64,000 nt of DNA, from NCBI RefSeq assembly GCF_900496995.4, contig NC_044012.1:3162001-3226000 (forward strand). Direction: 5' to 3'. A model generated the notes under the pieces. That model made no database searches. It saw only the letters and a list, made by a program, of their open reading frames with translations, and was not told the DNA's origin. The first letter of the stretch is position 1. Each line of letters starts with the position of its first letter. This document shows, piece after piece, positions 1-10,852 of the stretch. The DNA is from Aquila chrysaetos chrysaetos (lineage: Eukaryota > Chordata > Aves > Accipitriformes > Accipitridae). Both the position numbers and the translations under genes were made by a program.

Positions 1-1249
1 CTATTCCCATCAGTTTCTTCTTTTTCTCTGGATTTATTGGCATTTCCACTTGCTGACCCAAGCCAGCCAGGGACAGAACGTGTCCCTGGTGCACCATGGC
101 TCTCACAGCAGCTCTCTGCATGCACCCTGAAGTAAGGCATTTAGACAAGGACATTTTAAAGCCTATTTTTGGCTTGAGGAAACACTAGCTCTGTCTGAAA
201 CCTTCCAAATGACAGAAAAAGACCCACTGAAAATGAAGGCGAAGCTTGGTGGGTGGCCCTGCTCTAAACCAGCCGATAGAAAGGCACATCTTGCACACAG
301 ACCTATCTCCAAGCCAGACCTGGTGGCACCCTCCAGGAGATGGGTCAGGTGCTGTGACTATCATCAGGAGCATCTATAGATGCTTGTGGTTTTCTTCACG
401 GGTTGTGAACTAAGGAAAAATATCATCCCATGTAGAAAACCTTACTTCATCTGTATCCTTTGGCCACCACGCCTGCAAGGCTGTGATAGAAACCATGCAC
501 TCACGGTGTGACATTTTCTCCTAGCCTAGAGGAAAACGTTTTGCTGATTGGAGAGAGGAGAGTAACAGGGGAAAATTTGATCTTAAATTCTAGGTACTTC
601 TGGCTGCTAGAAAGTTGGTCTTTACTATTAAGGCAAACTGACAAGATGAGTGAGGAAGAAAACTCAAAACATGAAGAGATTTCAAACTGTAGCCCACGGC
701 CAGTTGCCAGGCAGCTGTGGCTTATATGTTCCAACACTTTTTCTAGTGAGTCACTTAAATGAACCAGGAGCTGAGATTCCAGGAATTTTGTTTTTTTAAC
801 TTATAGGACAGGAGGAAGAAACAAACATAGATGTTGCTTCTGAACTAAAAATACTGTTTAGAGAAGGACATCTGCAGTGCAGCTTTGAATGTCAAGGTCC
901 TCAGTGTTTGGCCTGTTCTCCTTCAAATGTCACCTCCTGACCTTGGGAGAGGTACGAAGACTGGAGAGGAAAGTGAAAGATTGCAGCCATCCCCTTTTTC
1001 CCCTAGAAATACTTGTTCACCTGGAGGGGTTGCAATGAAATGGAAAGGAAATCTCATTTTCAACCTGTGGTGCAGGGACGGGGACACCCCTGACCTGGCG
1101 TTACAAGTTCAGGATCTCCATGTGGTGGATCTGGACCAGTCCCAGCTGCTGGAGGCCTTTTGGGGACGTGGGAGTTGCGGAGAAGTCTGACAAATCATTC
1201 ATAAAACTTGTGGGAGAGTATTTGTGAAAGCCAAGCACATTCTGCCAAG
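1..1249. other. Unique noncoding stretch
   Basis: No recognisable gene, RNA or repeat family is visible. Open frames here, such as 885-1190 on the plus strand, are short, overlap frames on the other strand and show no domain. The stretch runs up to a long poly-C tract. It reads as intronic or intergenic vertebrate DNA. Confidence 0.6.

Positions 1250-1280
<31 letters not shown>
1250..1280 (+). repeat. Poly-C tract, C31
   Basis: An uninterrupted run of 31 C is followed by one G and four more C. Tracts this long are unusual in vertebrate DNA and are prone to replication slippage and to sequencing or assembly length error, so the true length may differ. The G-rich complement could form four-stranded structures and the C-strand an i-motif; that is inference from composition. 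Confidence 0.95.
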
Positions 1281-1281
<1 letters not shown>

Positions 1282-3741
1282 CCCCAGCATCAAAGTGACC
1301 TTTGTCTTGTCTTTTATTTTCACTTTCGAGCTCTTGCCTTCCAGAGGTCAAGCAGTTTAAAAAGGTTGGCAGAATTAAAGAGGCAGGATTAATCCTCCCA
1401 GTTATTTTATCTTGCTGGCCACCATGTCACCTTGCTTTTGCTAGGGTCAGTAATTACGCAAAAAAATCAATATGTTCCAAAACGTCACAAGTCAGACCCC
1501 AGAGAACCCAGGAAACTTGTGTTAAAAAGCACAATCTTTGCAAAAATACCCTTTTGTGTCTTTGTCTCTCCATTCGGAGAGTCTTTGCAGTTCTTGTTTT
1601 TCAAAAAAAGGAAGAACGATTCTCATGTAACAACAGGACTCCAGGAGCTGGAGATTTATGGGGGAAAAAAGAACAAGTATTGTATAACTCATCATAAAGC
1701 GGTGAGAAACCACCTGCGCTTCCCTCTGGTCTTGTTAAACCAGCTCTGCAATAAGGTACCGTCACTTTGCTTCTTGAATATGGTTTGGTTTATAAGATGA
1801 TATCCATCTGGGGCAAGCAGTGTGCAAGTCAGGCCATAAACCTCCATCAGCTATAGCCTGTTGCTATTATTTAACCCCTGATTATTTAACCCCTATGGTA
1901 GGATGTGGTATCTCTTATCAGGGCTCAGTGGGAATATCAGCTACCTTGTGCACTGCCTGAGCACCAAACAGCCAATCTGGAGTTAAACATTAATGAGCTG
2001 TCACGACACTGGATTACCAGAAATCTGTTGAGCTGAGGTCATCCTTAGGGATGAATGATGGGGTTTATTTTAAATATGTCCAGGATATGGTGGGTCAAAG
2101 CTCGGGGGGAAGACTCGCGTGGGTGTCAGCAGTCCCTATCGTGGTTGAGGTCTCCCTTGGCTAATGTCAAGACTTCATCAGAATTCTTGCTTCAGTCTTG
2201 TGGTCCAGCGGCTGCTTTCCTCCAGATGTTTAAAGGCAAAAAGCAAGAGGGGCGGGGGGAAGGTTCGGTTTCTAAAAGCCCTTTCCGCACTGCTTTTATT
2301 ACTGTTAATAGGATAGCACATGGTATTCTTGTCATTCACGTGAACCTCTTCAGATGGTGGCTTCAACTGAAGGGGCGCGTGACAGTGAGCTCCTCGGCCT
2401 AATTACCTCTGCCAGGCAAAAGCACTGCCCTTTTTGGGGGGGTTAATTTCCCATCTATTCCTTGAATCTAATTGCTCCTTTTGCTTGGAGTACTAGCCAT
2501 GAAAACAACTTTTAATCTACCTCCTGCCTCCCACCAATTATTTAATACCTGGATTTTATTATTTCTCATTTGTCTTTCTAACTACCCTAATTTTTCCAGT
2601 TTCTCTCATCAGCGTTTTCCCAAGCTCTTTATTGTTTTCTGATTGCTGTAATTCTGCAGTATCTTTTGGCACTAAAGCATAGCTCCCCAGAGGAAGAGGC
2701 TCATGAATTTATACAGTGACATTACCCAGGCTTTTCAGACAAGTCTTGGGGGTGATTCGGGTGCCCAGAAATGCTCCTTCTGTTCCTACCTCTCCTGTTG
2801 CTGCACCCCTTTAATGAGCGGATACGCAGGAATTAGAAAGTAGAAATTGCACAACTGATTTGCTCCGGACTCTCGGCATAAAGTTCTGAAAGTCTGGGTC
2901 AAGATTTTTGGAGACTAAATGCTTGGTTTCTTCCATCCTTCCCCACTCTCTACACCTCTGACTCGGCAGGGCATTTCTCTCTTCATTTGTCAAGACACAA
3001 GTTTCAGCCTGGGAGGAAATTTTCCCCATGGTACTAATTTCTTCTTCTTGCAACTGAAGCACATTTGAGAATTTGTTCCTGAAACTTCCCATGTTCTAAT
3101 TTTACATGACGGGGCTGTCAGAAGCAGCACACGAAAGAAATGAAATCTCCTCCGCAGCTTTGGGGTGACTGTGCTGCTGTAGAAGGGGTGATGAAACTCA
3201 GAGGCTGTTCCCCTGCTCATTAATACCAAATTTCCTACCTTGGCTCCAGGGGTTTTACATGACACTCAACCTGGGCCCAACACAACATTTGTTAAATCCT
3301 CTTTAAGTGACGCCACCTCTTTTTTTCTTGCTCGGCAGAGGAATCTGCCTTCTAACCAAATACTTGAATGTGCTCATGCCAGGAGAGGAGTCTTAATATG
3401 ATCGGCATGAGGAAATACATTGGGGTGCTGGGAGTAAACATGTTCCCTTGGAGCTTATTTATCTTACAGGGTTGCCCCAGACTAAGGATCGGGTGAGACA
3501 GGAGCCAAATGTTGCTCTAACATTGCCTCAAGCAGATTTTTTTTTCCTCTTCCAGTAATTTGTTTCTCTTTCCATCTGAGAGTGGAATTAAAAGAGTCAC
3601 AAATTACGACAAGAGATTCCGCTTGTGAAATATACTGCATTTTTTTAAGGGCAAGAGCATGCAGCTGCATGGTGACTACCAGTGGGTGGATCGAGATGTA
3701 CGCACCCATGTCAGGATCTGGTGGAGCTGCACTGATCAGAG
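1281..3741. other. Unique noncoding stretch with a 15-bp direct duplication
   Basis: No gene is recognised. A small tandem duplication of ATTATTTAACCCCTG lies at 1866-1880, with its second copy at 1881-1894 lacking only the last base. The 2400-2660 interval is pyrimidine- and AT-rich. Open frames at 1302-1697 and 1432-1800 overlap one another in different frames and carry no motif I know. Confidence 0.55.
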
Positions 3742-3762
3742 ATCAGGGTTCGGGTCCCTGAT
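3742..3762 (+). repeat. Perfect hairpin, 7-bp stem and 7-nt loop
   Basis: ATCAGGG (3742-3748) pairs perfectly with CCCTGAT (3756-3762) around the loop TTCGGGT. It resembles a tRNA T-arm, but an acceptor stem, D-arm and A-box cannot be placed at tRNA distances, so it is not called a tRNA. Confidence 0.7.
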
Positions 3763-5010
3763 TCTTCACGACTGCTTCTTCTAGCTCATCCTGCTTGAAA
3801 AGACCCAACAATTGCAAATCCTGTCGCTGGTGAGAGCAAAAGCTAGTGCTCCCTAAAGGTCCCCCAGGAACGGTGCTCAAGGTCAGAGTGGGAAATTGGT
3901 TTCCTTTATGGCTCGTCAGTTATCTGCCTTATCTGCCTCCTCTCGAGTGCAGGGTAAAAGATGAGCAAAGACTAATATGTAATTACTTGGTTGGGAACCA
4001 GGAGGGGCTCAGAAAAAACATTTGAAGATCCAAACATCTTCAGTTCTGGGAAGGTTTGGGTTGGCACCTGGGGGCAGGGTTTGACCTCTGTTGTACGTCA
4101 GCCAGGACCTGCAGTGTGAATTTGCAAACGAGCCTCAGATCAGGGTTCGATCATGAATCGATTGATGATGGGCTTGAGGTGCTGCAGTCCCAAGGGCTTT
4201 GAGGCTGAGGTCCGTAAATGCCATCTACTACCCACGAACAGAAATCAGTGTCTATCTCTCTGCTCCCATGACTGTGGGTGGGAGGAGGAAGATCTTTCCT
4301 CAGTTGGACTGAGGTCTCCCTGTTAGCATTTATCTTCCATGTCAGTTGAACAACAAGAGCAACATGTGTCCAACTCAAGGCCAAGCCTTGGAAGTCTTCC
4401 CAGAACCACAGCCAGTATCAGTCATGGTACTCAGTACTGTTTTCCTGGGCCCCCATTAACTGGTTTTCATTAGCACAGGTGGTCAGGGTGTCTGACAGCA
4501 CATCCGCTGATGCTCTCCATCTCTCATCATCTCAGATGCTTGCTGGGACTCCGTTTTTTTGAGCCGACAAGTGTCATCACCTTCTGTCCGATGAGTTTTT
4601 TCCCCTTTTCTGGTCCTGCAGTGGCAGGAGCGCGTCACAGGACAACCTGTCATGTGGAACCAACCGACTGTATCTCGGTGCGGTCCGTTCTCACCTTTTT
4701 TTTTCCTCGGAGAGGCCAGATTATGACCATAAAAGGGAAGAACGGAATATTGGGCGAGGAGCCCTGCTCCGATTGGCTGAGTGCCGATTCGTGATGGTTT
4801 CGGGGGAAATAACCAGGTCGGAGTAATTTTTGGGCTGAGAATAAAAACAATGCAACAAAACCGTGTGGTTCACCATTGAAACCAAGGCAGGACTTTCGGT
4901 GTCGGTGCCTCCTGTTTTTCTTGGTTCCACCTGCGTGAAACTGCAGCAAGGCCCTCACTTCCACGTGGGCACAGCGGCTCAGCCGCACAGAGCTCCTGGT
5001 TCCCATAAAA
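3763..5010. other. Unique noncoding stretch with promoter-like elements
   Basis: No gene is recognised. The 13-nt string AGATCAGGGTTCG occurs at about 3740 and again at about 4137, probably by chance. The 4680-4990 part is somewhat CpG-richer and holds the CArG/CCAAT group listed separately. Open frames on both strands overlap and look spurious. Confidence 0.5.
4727..4776 (-). promoter_or_regulatory. CArG box with two inverted CCAAT motifs
   Basis: CCATAAAAGG at 4727-4736 is an exact match to the serum-response-factor CArG consensus CC(A/T)6GG. Inverted CCAAT motifs (ATTGG) lie at about 4748-4752 and 4772-4776, the second in a GATTGGCT context. Read on the minus strand the order is CCAAT, CCAAT, CArG. 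Such a group can form a proximal promoter, but no TATA box, start site or downstream gene is evident. Motif-level evidence only. Confidence 0.25.
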
Positions 5011-5246
5011 CATCTCTGCAGCCACGACCAGCTGATGCCACCTATGGTGACATCTCCTGGAGGTGAACTGGAAGGATCTGGTGGCCAGGTTGACCAGGAA
5101 CCAGAATTGCAACCACCTCCTGTCAACCCATGCCTGTAGCCACGACCAGCTGATGCCACCTAGGGTAACATCTCCTGGAGGTGAACTGGAAGGATCTGGT
5201 GGCCAGGTTGGCCAGGAACCCGAACTGCAACCACCTCCTGTCAACC
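5011..5246 (+). repeat. 118-bp tandem duplication, two copies
   Basis: Copy 1 spans 5011-5128 and copy 2 spans 5129-5246. Over the best-matching 108 bp (5021-5128 and 5139-5246) I count five substitutions, about 95% identity; the first 10 bp of each copy are less alike. The unit length is not a multiple of three and the copies fall in different frames, so the overlapping minus-strand open frames there are not evidence of a protein repeat. No known repeat family is recognised. Confidence 0.95.
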
Positions 5247-8128
5247 TGGTGGCCTTCTGAGTTGGGAGAGCCCAAGCACTAGCTTCTTGTGGTTGAGTAT
5301 CTGTGTATCCACGTCTGAAAACCAGCAGAACAAAGTCCCTTCACGCCCTAATATCTCTTCCACCCAGCCCTCGTTAGACCATTTGCATGGTTAAAAACAG
5401 GATTTTAATCTCCTGAGACACTCGCCTAAAATGCGCCACCAGCGCTGAGTTACAATTTTTAATAAATACGATAAAAAAGGCTGAGAGGGTTTCCTGGAAA
5501 CTTTGGCAGCCTTGAGTTGGGAGCAGATGTTGGCGGCAAGCAAAGTTCTTGTAAGCTGTAAAGGCATTTTCCTGTTTAATGATTAGCCTGAGAAATGTGA
5601 CAGCTGAATTAGGGTATTTGTGCTCAGGAGCACGGAGAGCTGAGGTATCAGCTTCACCCCTTCTGGGAAGGCCGCGCCCAAGTAAATTCTTCACTCGTTG
5701 CCTTCATCCAATAAGAACAAGACGGTTTTATGGTTAATGCTGTTCCTGGAGTCGGAAATGGGCTCTCATCACCGAGCCGATGGCAATCTTCTGCCTTGCC
5801 TTGTGTGCTCAGGGTGGCAGCGGGGCCATCTGCAATGGGGAGCGTCTCTTCTGGAGGGCGAACCCAACCGCCTGCAGAATGAGACAGCAGCCTGGCCGCC
5901 GCGATGGAGGATGTTTGCATTAATCACCTCCCAGAAGAAGTGGCTCTGACAGCCTTTGGTTCCTTCCTTAAACTGAAATGGGGTGTCGGTCCCCCCTCAC
6001 TGGCCGCTCCTGGCAGCATCAGGTTGATTGTCTGCTCCTTCAGCAAGTCTGTCCAAGTCCAGGGGGGATGAGCCTTGCAAGTGGCTGTGCAGCCGCCGCA
6101 GCCTGCTCTTTTCATCCCTTTCTTCAATTTTCCTCCCCATTCCTCCTTGCATCCACCCTTCCCTCCCCGTCTCCCCCCTTTCCCCCAGGTAACTCATTTT
6201 GGATAAGCACCGACAATGCTGGAGATGGTCCTGCACCGTCACCCCACCTCTCCCTCTCCATCAGGCCCCTTCCTCTGCTCGTGCCCCAGTCCCGGGTACC
6301 TTTTGCTCTCCAGTGGTAGCAGTGCCCCGGTTCTCCTCGCTCCACCGCCCGTTACAATTTCTCTCCCCGTTACCGCTGCAGCTATTTCTTCAGCGGTGAC
6401 CGCAGCGGCGAGCCCCGGGACCTATCGCAGCATCGCAAGCCATGCTGCTTGGCCCCACAAAACCAGAGGGGAACCACAGCATCTTACTCATTGGCACTGG
6501 AGTGATGCTACCCCATTGCCTCCTTCCCAGTAGGGCAGCGGTTTGGGGAGATGGGCAAGGGGTGGCTGCGCTTATATGGGGACAGAGTGCCTGCTCCGGG
6601 GGGGTTGTCTCCTCCATGGCCATCAACCCAACATCTTGGGGCTCTCCAAAACCAGCCTGGGCTGCAAGAGCCAAAAATCTGGGTAAAGCATCTTTTGTGA
6701 GGCAGGGGTGAAGGTGGTGGTTGAAGGTTTGTTATCGGTGTGGTTCAGGGTAACGTTGGTGGCAAAGCGCCTCTGAAAACTGCAGCGGGGACCTGGGTAG
6801 AGCCAACCCAACCAAAGGTCTGTGCAGTGGTTTGCTGCTTGGTGCACTTTAGTACGTAGACTTGAATCATCAGGTCTTTGGGTCTAACCTATGCTGTTCT
6901 GCAGTATACGTGAAAAAACTTACAAGTTTTTTGCTTACACCCTTAAACTTACAAGTTACTTGCAAGTACAGCTTAAGCACTCTGGATATTTCAGATAGAT
7001 ATACCCTTGTCCTCAGAAAACCTCCCCAGGGCAGAACTGCGCGGCTGCCCCCATTGCGCAGACAGCGAACGGAGGCCGGGGGACACGGACGTATTTACCC
7101 AAGGCTGCAAAGGAAGCCTGCGGCAGAAACACATTGAATCTGCCCCCAGCTCCCACCCCAAGCAGGCTCTAGTCTCCCAGACCGCAGGTTTCCTTTCCAG
7201 CCCTTCGGTCCTAACCCCAAACCAGCCTGCAGAGAGCAAGAGGGAATTGCACAAATGCCGTGGGTGCATTTCAGAGACACCCCCCCGCCTCCTCCACGAG
7301 TATTGCCTGGGTGCCCCCGGGATGCTGGCAAGCCCGAGTCCCGGGCACAGCCCGGATCCTGTGCAAGGGACACCCAGCCCTGCTCAAAGCAGCCAGGGAG
7401 AGTAAACTAGAAGCTTTTAAGGATAATTCAGACCCTTCAAAGGACAGGATCCCTTATCAAAGGGCCACATTTCCCCAGCAGGATGGGGACACTGCCACCA
7501 TGCCGGGCCAGGCGCTGCACAGCACCTGCAGACAGGCGATAAAGCCAAGCGAGACCCAGCAGGGCGAACTACAACAGGCAAATGAGCACTGAAAAAAAAT
7601 AATAATTAAAAAAAACCACCTTTAACTACATGACAGCTTGGTTGAGACCCTGTTCCTATATTTGCTTAGCTGAGGGCTATCTTTATAAGTCCTTGCTACC
7701 AGATGTTCCCGCATTTGCATGTGGGGTGAAGGGAAGGGATGCTCAGCGGGTCCCAGGGGTGCTGGCTGGGTGCTGCAGCCGGATGGCGATTGCCACCCAG
7801 TGGCTGTGTGCACCGCGCTGCCTTTCTGCCTTGCAAACTCCCTAAAAATAAAGCTTCGCTTCTGCAAGCGCAGATCTTTTGGCAGCTGAAGCTGTCGCTT
7901 TTCTCTTCGTTAGCGATGGCGAAGCCTGCGGCACAGTCGTTCTGTGCTCAGAGCGCTCCTCTTTCACAGCCGGGGTGGTTTGACTGTGTGTGGGAGATAC
8001 AAAACAGCTTTTTTTTTTTTTCTTTTTTCTAGTGTAAGCCACTGCTGCTGCTGAGCAGCCGAGTTAGCTGAGCCGGGCACTCAGGGAAACTGCAGCTCTG
8101 GCAGAGCTGAGAAAATCTTTCCAATACA
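5247..8128. other. Unique noncoding stretch, CpG-richer in places
   Basis: No gene is recognised. A homeodomain/Meis-type motif group lies at 5577-5612 and a POU/homeodomain-like TTTGCATTAAT at about 5916-5926. A pyrimidine-rich stretch occupies about 6110-6190. Short CpG-richer pockets occur near 6380-6440 and 7030-7100. An exact MEF2-like CTAAAAATAA is at 7842-7851. A T-rich tract ending in CTAG (about 8009-8032) resembles a splice acceptor, but no exon is supported after it. Confidence 0.5.
5577..5612 (+). promoter_or_regulatory. Homeodomain/Meis/E-box motif cluster
   Basis: Within 36 bp lie TAATGATTA (5577-5585, paired TAAT/ATTA half-sites), TGACAG (5598-5603, Meis/TGIF type) overlapping CAGCTG (5601-5606, E-box) and AATTAG (5607-5612). 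Such groups are common in vertebrate developmental enhancers. The motifs are short, so chance is a real alternative. Confidence 0.2.
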
Positions 8129-8152
8129 CCTCGGTCCATACCCTGACCGAGG
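8129..8152 (+). repeat. Perfect hairpin, 8-bp stem
   Basis: CCTCGGTC (8129-8136) pairs perfectly with GACCGAGG (8145-8152) across an 8-nt loop. No terminator, SECIS or precursor-miRNA architecture is visible around it. Confidence 0.6.
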
Positions 8153-9895
8153 CAGTAACCTAGGCTGGCAGACCCCATCCTCAAACCCCTTACCATCAGC
8201 ACAGCAGAGACCCGAGAGAAATACGTTCACATCTCCAGGGCCCTTTTTTTCCCCCCTGAGCTTGTTCCTCAGCTCAGGTCACAGCAAACAGTAAGTCTGG
8301 AGGTAATTTCTAAATCTGTGGCTGCTGCAAGTTTCCATCACAGAGAACACGGTAAGAGACACCCCAGCCATCAGGGTCCTGCAGGGACCTGGGTTTAGAT
8401 GGCTTTCCAGCTAATCCCTCCCAGGCTACGACTTATTTTCTGCTCTCACTAACTTTCTGCCTAGAGTGTAAACAGCAAAACCCCCACAGCAATCACATTC
8501 CTCTGCTTAAGCTCTCCCAGTGATCTTTTCCAGGTATATTTTATATTTTTGCATTAACATTGCCTACAGAAGGCAAAGTCAATAAAGAGAATTACTCCTA
8601 TTGCTTACAGCAGAGCTAGTTCTACTCTCAAAGGAAGATTTCTTAACCTTACTTCTATTACCTATATAGCAAACAAGCCTCACCTTTATATAGACACCTC
8701 CCTAATGTGCTTATTTGACCACAGTCCCTTTAAATTCAACAGGGTGCAGCCTGATATGGCTAATTGGGAGCAGGGTGCTGGGGGAAAGGAAGTGCTTTTT
8801 GTTGCAGCATTTTAATTTTTTTTTTTCTTTTTTTTTTCTCTGATGCTTTAGTGGTTAGAGGAGGTCATGTACTTTGTAGGCTCGGTAACCTATGTGCTTG
8901 GGTTGTGTGTGTTTGCTGAAGGGAGGTGAAAGGGCTGAGCCACATGGTTCTTCCTTTTTTCTTACAGCTACTGCTGGAGCTGTTAGGCCAACATATTCCC
9001 TGAATTTCATTTATTTTAGATGTACACTGCATCCCTTGGAAATGCTTTGAGTAGGTTGTTCCTAAGCTATAGCTGTCTGAGCCTGGGGAGAGCTGTATCA
9101 GAGCTAATGGCTGCTAGCAGATTTTCTTTAAGGCTTGCTGTTGAGCATAAATTACTTGATCCCAAAGCTGTAGGGAGATAACTATTTCTTCAGAAACCCT
9201 TCTGGTGAGCTTAGGCAACGGCAGGCAGGGATGCTGCAAGCGCTGAGGGGCATCGCCTGCTCTTGCTCTGCCTTTGCAGCTGGAGAGGCAGCACTGCTGC
9301 TCCCCTTGCCTTGTTGGTTCCTCCCCATCATGGGGGGAATGGGTGTCCCCTCTCCTTTGCTCTATTCCCTTCCTTGGGGGTTTTCTGCTTAGAAAAATCC
9401 CACTAGGCTGATCTGCAAGGAGAGAAGAGCCTGTGTGCGCTGATAAATAACGCTGCGGCGTGTTTGTGTCCCGGCGGTTGGTGGAGCTGGGTGATGAGCT
9501 CCCTTCCCTGCTCCATCACGCAGGTAATGAGAAGAGCCCCACGAGGGCTGCTCGGTGACCACCTCAGGGTGCTCTTTCTCAGGGACCTCCTCCTTTACAG
9601 AAGCAAACTTTGGAAAATGGACAGGACTATTTATTTCTTAGGGGGAATTTGGAAGGACCCAGGTGTTCTGTGTGGGTTTGTACTGGGTGTCCTGAGCCAG
9701 AAGACACAGGTCTGCTCTAAGCCCCCAGACCAAACCCTGATGTCGGTACCAATCTGGGGGGTGTGTGTCTCTGAGCAAGGCCCTGGTTAAGAAGAAATTA
9801 TTTTCTCAATCATGCTCCCAAGGCACAGGGCTTAACCTAAAATCTCTTCTCAGCTGCCTGCTTGCAAGAATCACCTGGTGCTTTTGCAAGGGAAG
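8153..9895. other. Unique noncoding stretch
   Basis: No gene is recognised. A T-rich tract at about 8811-8840 runs into TTTAG at about 8870 and resembles a splice acceptor, but no donor-bounded open exon after it is convincing. The plus-strand frame at 9464-9790 has no domain. Confidence 0.5.
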
Positions 9896-9971
9896 AATCC
9901 CAGTGCTGGTTGTTCCAGCACTAATTACAGACTAATCCTAGTGCTGGTTTTTCCAGCACTAATTGCAGACT
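9896..9971 (+). repeat. 38-bp tandem duplication, each copy a perfect hairpin
   Basis: Copy 1 is 9896-9933 and copy 2 is 9934-9971, with three differences in 38 bp. Each contains AGTGCTGG and its reverse complement CCAGCACT separated by a 5-nt loop: stems 9902-9909/9915-9922 and 9940-9947/9953-9960. The copy-2 stem gains a ninth pair. One difference lies in the loop and none disrupts the eight paired positions. Confidence 0.95.
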
Positions 9972-10171
9972 GGCTCTGAAGCTGCTTGGGCACCTGAAGG
10001 CACCACTGCAGAGGTATTTCATATGCAAAGCCCCGTCTCCTGCAGCAGAGCCGATCCCCTCCTGCAGAAAAGCATTCGTGGGAACCACTTGGCCACTGCT
10101 AAACTTTCTCTGGGTGCAGAACTTCTTCCCTGTTGCTCCTTCATGTCAGCATTTAGTTTACACTTGGTTCA

Positions 10172-10174
<3 letters not shown>

Positions 10175-10220
<46 letters not shown>

Positions 10221-10223
10221 AAA
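10175..10223 (+). repeat. Long poly-A tract (A36 plus interrupted A)
   Basis: A run of 36 A is followed by GAAG and nine A. I see no AATAAA upstream, no recognisable retroposon body and no clear target-site duplication, so a processed retrocopy is not supported. It may be an old retroposon tail or simple expansion. Confidence 0.95.
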
Positions 10224-10387
10224 TTAGCAGCCTCCAAAACCATTTCCTCTTTCTGCGAGACGCGCTGCTGAGCCAGGAGACAAACACAGCTTGTGGGGTT
10301 TGACAGAACTCTGACCCTGCATCTCCTTCGGGTTGGGTTTGGCGGGGGTGAAACCAGCCTTTTTGTTATATAATAACCTGGGGCTGC

Positions 10388-10395
10388 TATAAATA
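10388..10395 (+). promoter_or_regulatory. TATA-like box upstream of a GT donor
   Basis: TATAAATA at 10388-10395 is followed at 10428-10436 by AAG|GTAAGAG, a good splice-donor match. A start about 30 bp after the TATA would leave a first exon of only about a dozen bases, so this arrangement is doubtful. Confidence 0.15.
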
Positions 10396-10844
10396 CCGCT
10401 GTGCTGAAAGCCAGAGCATCGGTGTGGAAGGTAAGAGCCCACAGGTGCTTGGCTGTGCTGGCTGCACCCCCGGGGAAATCTGCCCTGGGCTCTCCTGGGG
10501 AGTTGGTGGGGTCAGGCACCTTCCTGCAACCATCTCTCGTGGGCTTGGATGTCCCAGGGATGTGAATGTCTTTGGTGGATCCAGAGGGAGCCCAGGGTAA
10601 CTTGTGTGTGCTGTGGGGCAGGTGGGATAAATCCCAGCTGCTGTCTTCATTGCTTGGAGAGATGAAGGTGATTTAAACCAGCTGATAGATGTTTGCTGGT
10701 GTGCCTGGCTAAACTGGGACCAAAGCAGGCAAAGGCTGGTCTGTGCACACACACATAGCCCCAGGTAAACCTTGGTGGAGCCCTTCAGCTGGAGAAGGTT
10801 TAGATCTCACTGGGACCCAACCACGGGATGCAACCCCTGTTTGT

Positions 10845-10852
10845 TATAAAAG
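10845..10852 (+). promoter_or_regulatory. Consensus TATA box
   Basis: TATAAAAG at 10845-10852 is a canonical TATA sequence in moderately GC-rich context. No convincing coding exon follows. It could serve a noncoding transcript or be a chance match. Confidence 0.15.

Noticed and set aside
3696..3770. tRNA gene around the T-arm-like hairpin
   Set aside because: No acceptor-stem pairing, D-arm or A-box at correct distances.
4650..5244. Minus-strand frames of 169 and 124 codons over the 118-bp duplication
   Set aside because: The duplication unit shifts frame between copies, so repeated peptide segments appear in different frames. This is an artefact of the repeat.
8811..8872. Splice acceptor after a T-rich tract
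   Set aside because: No convincing donor-bounded open segment follows.
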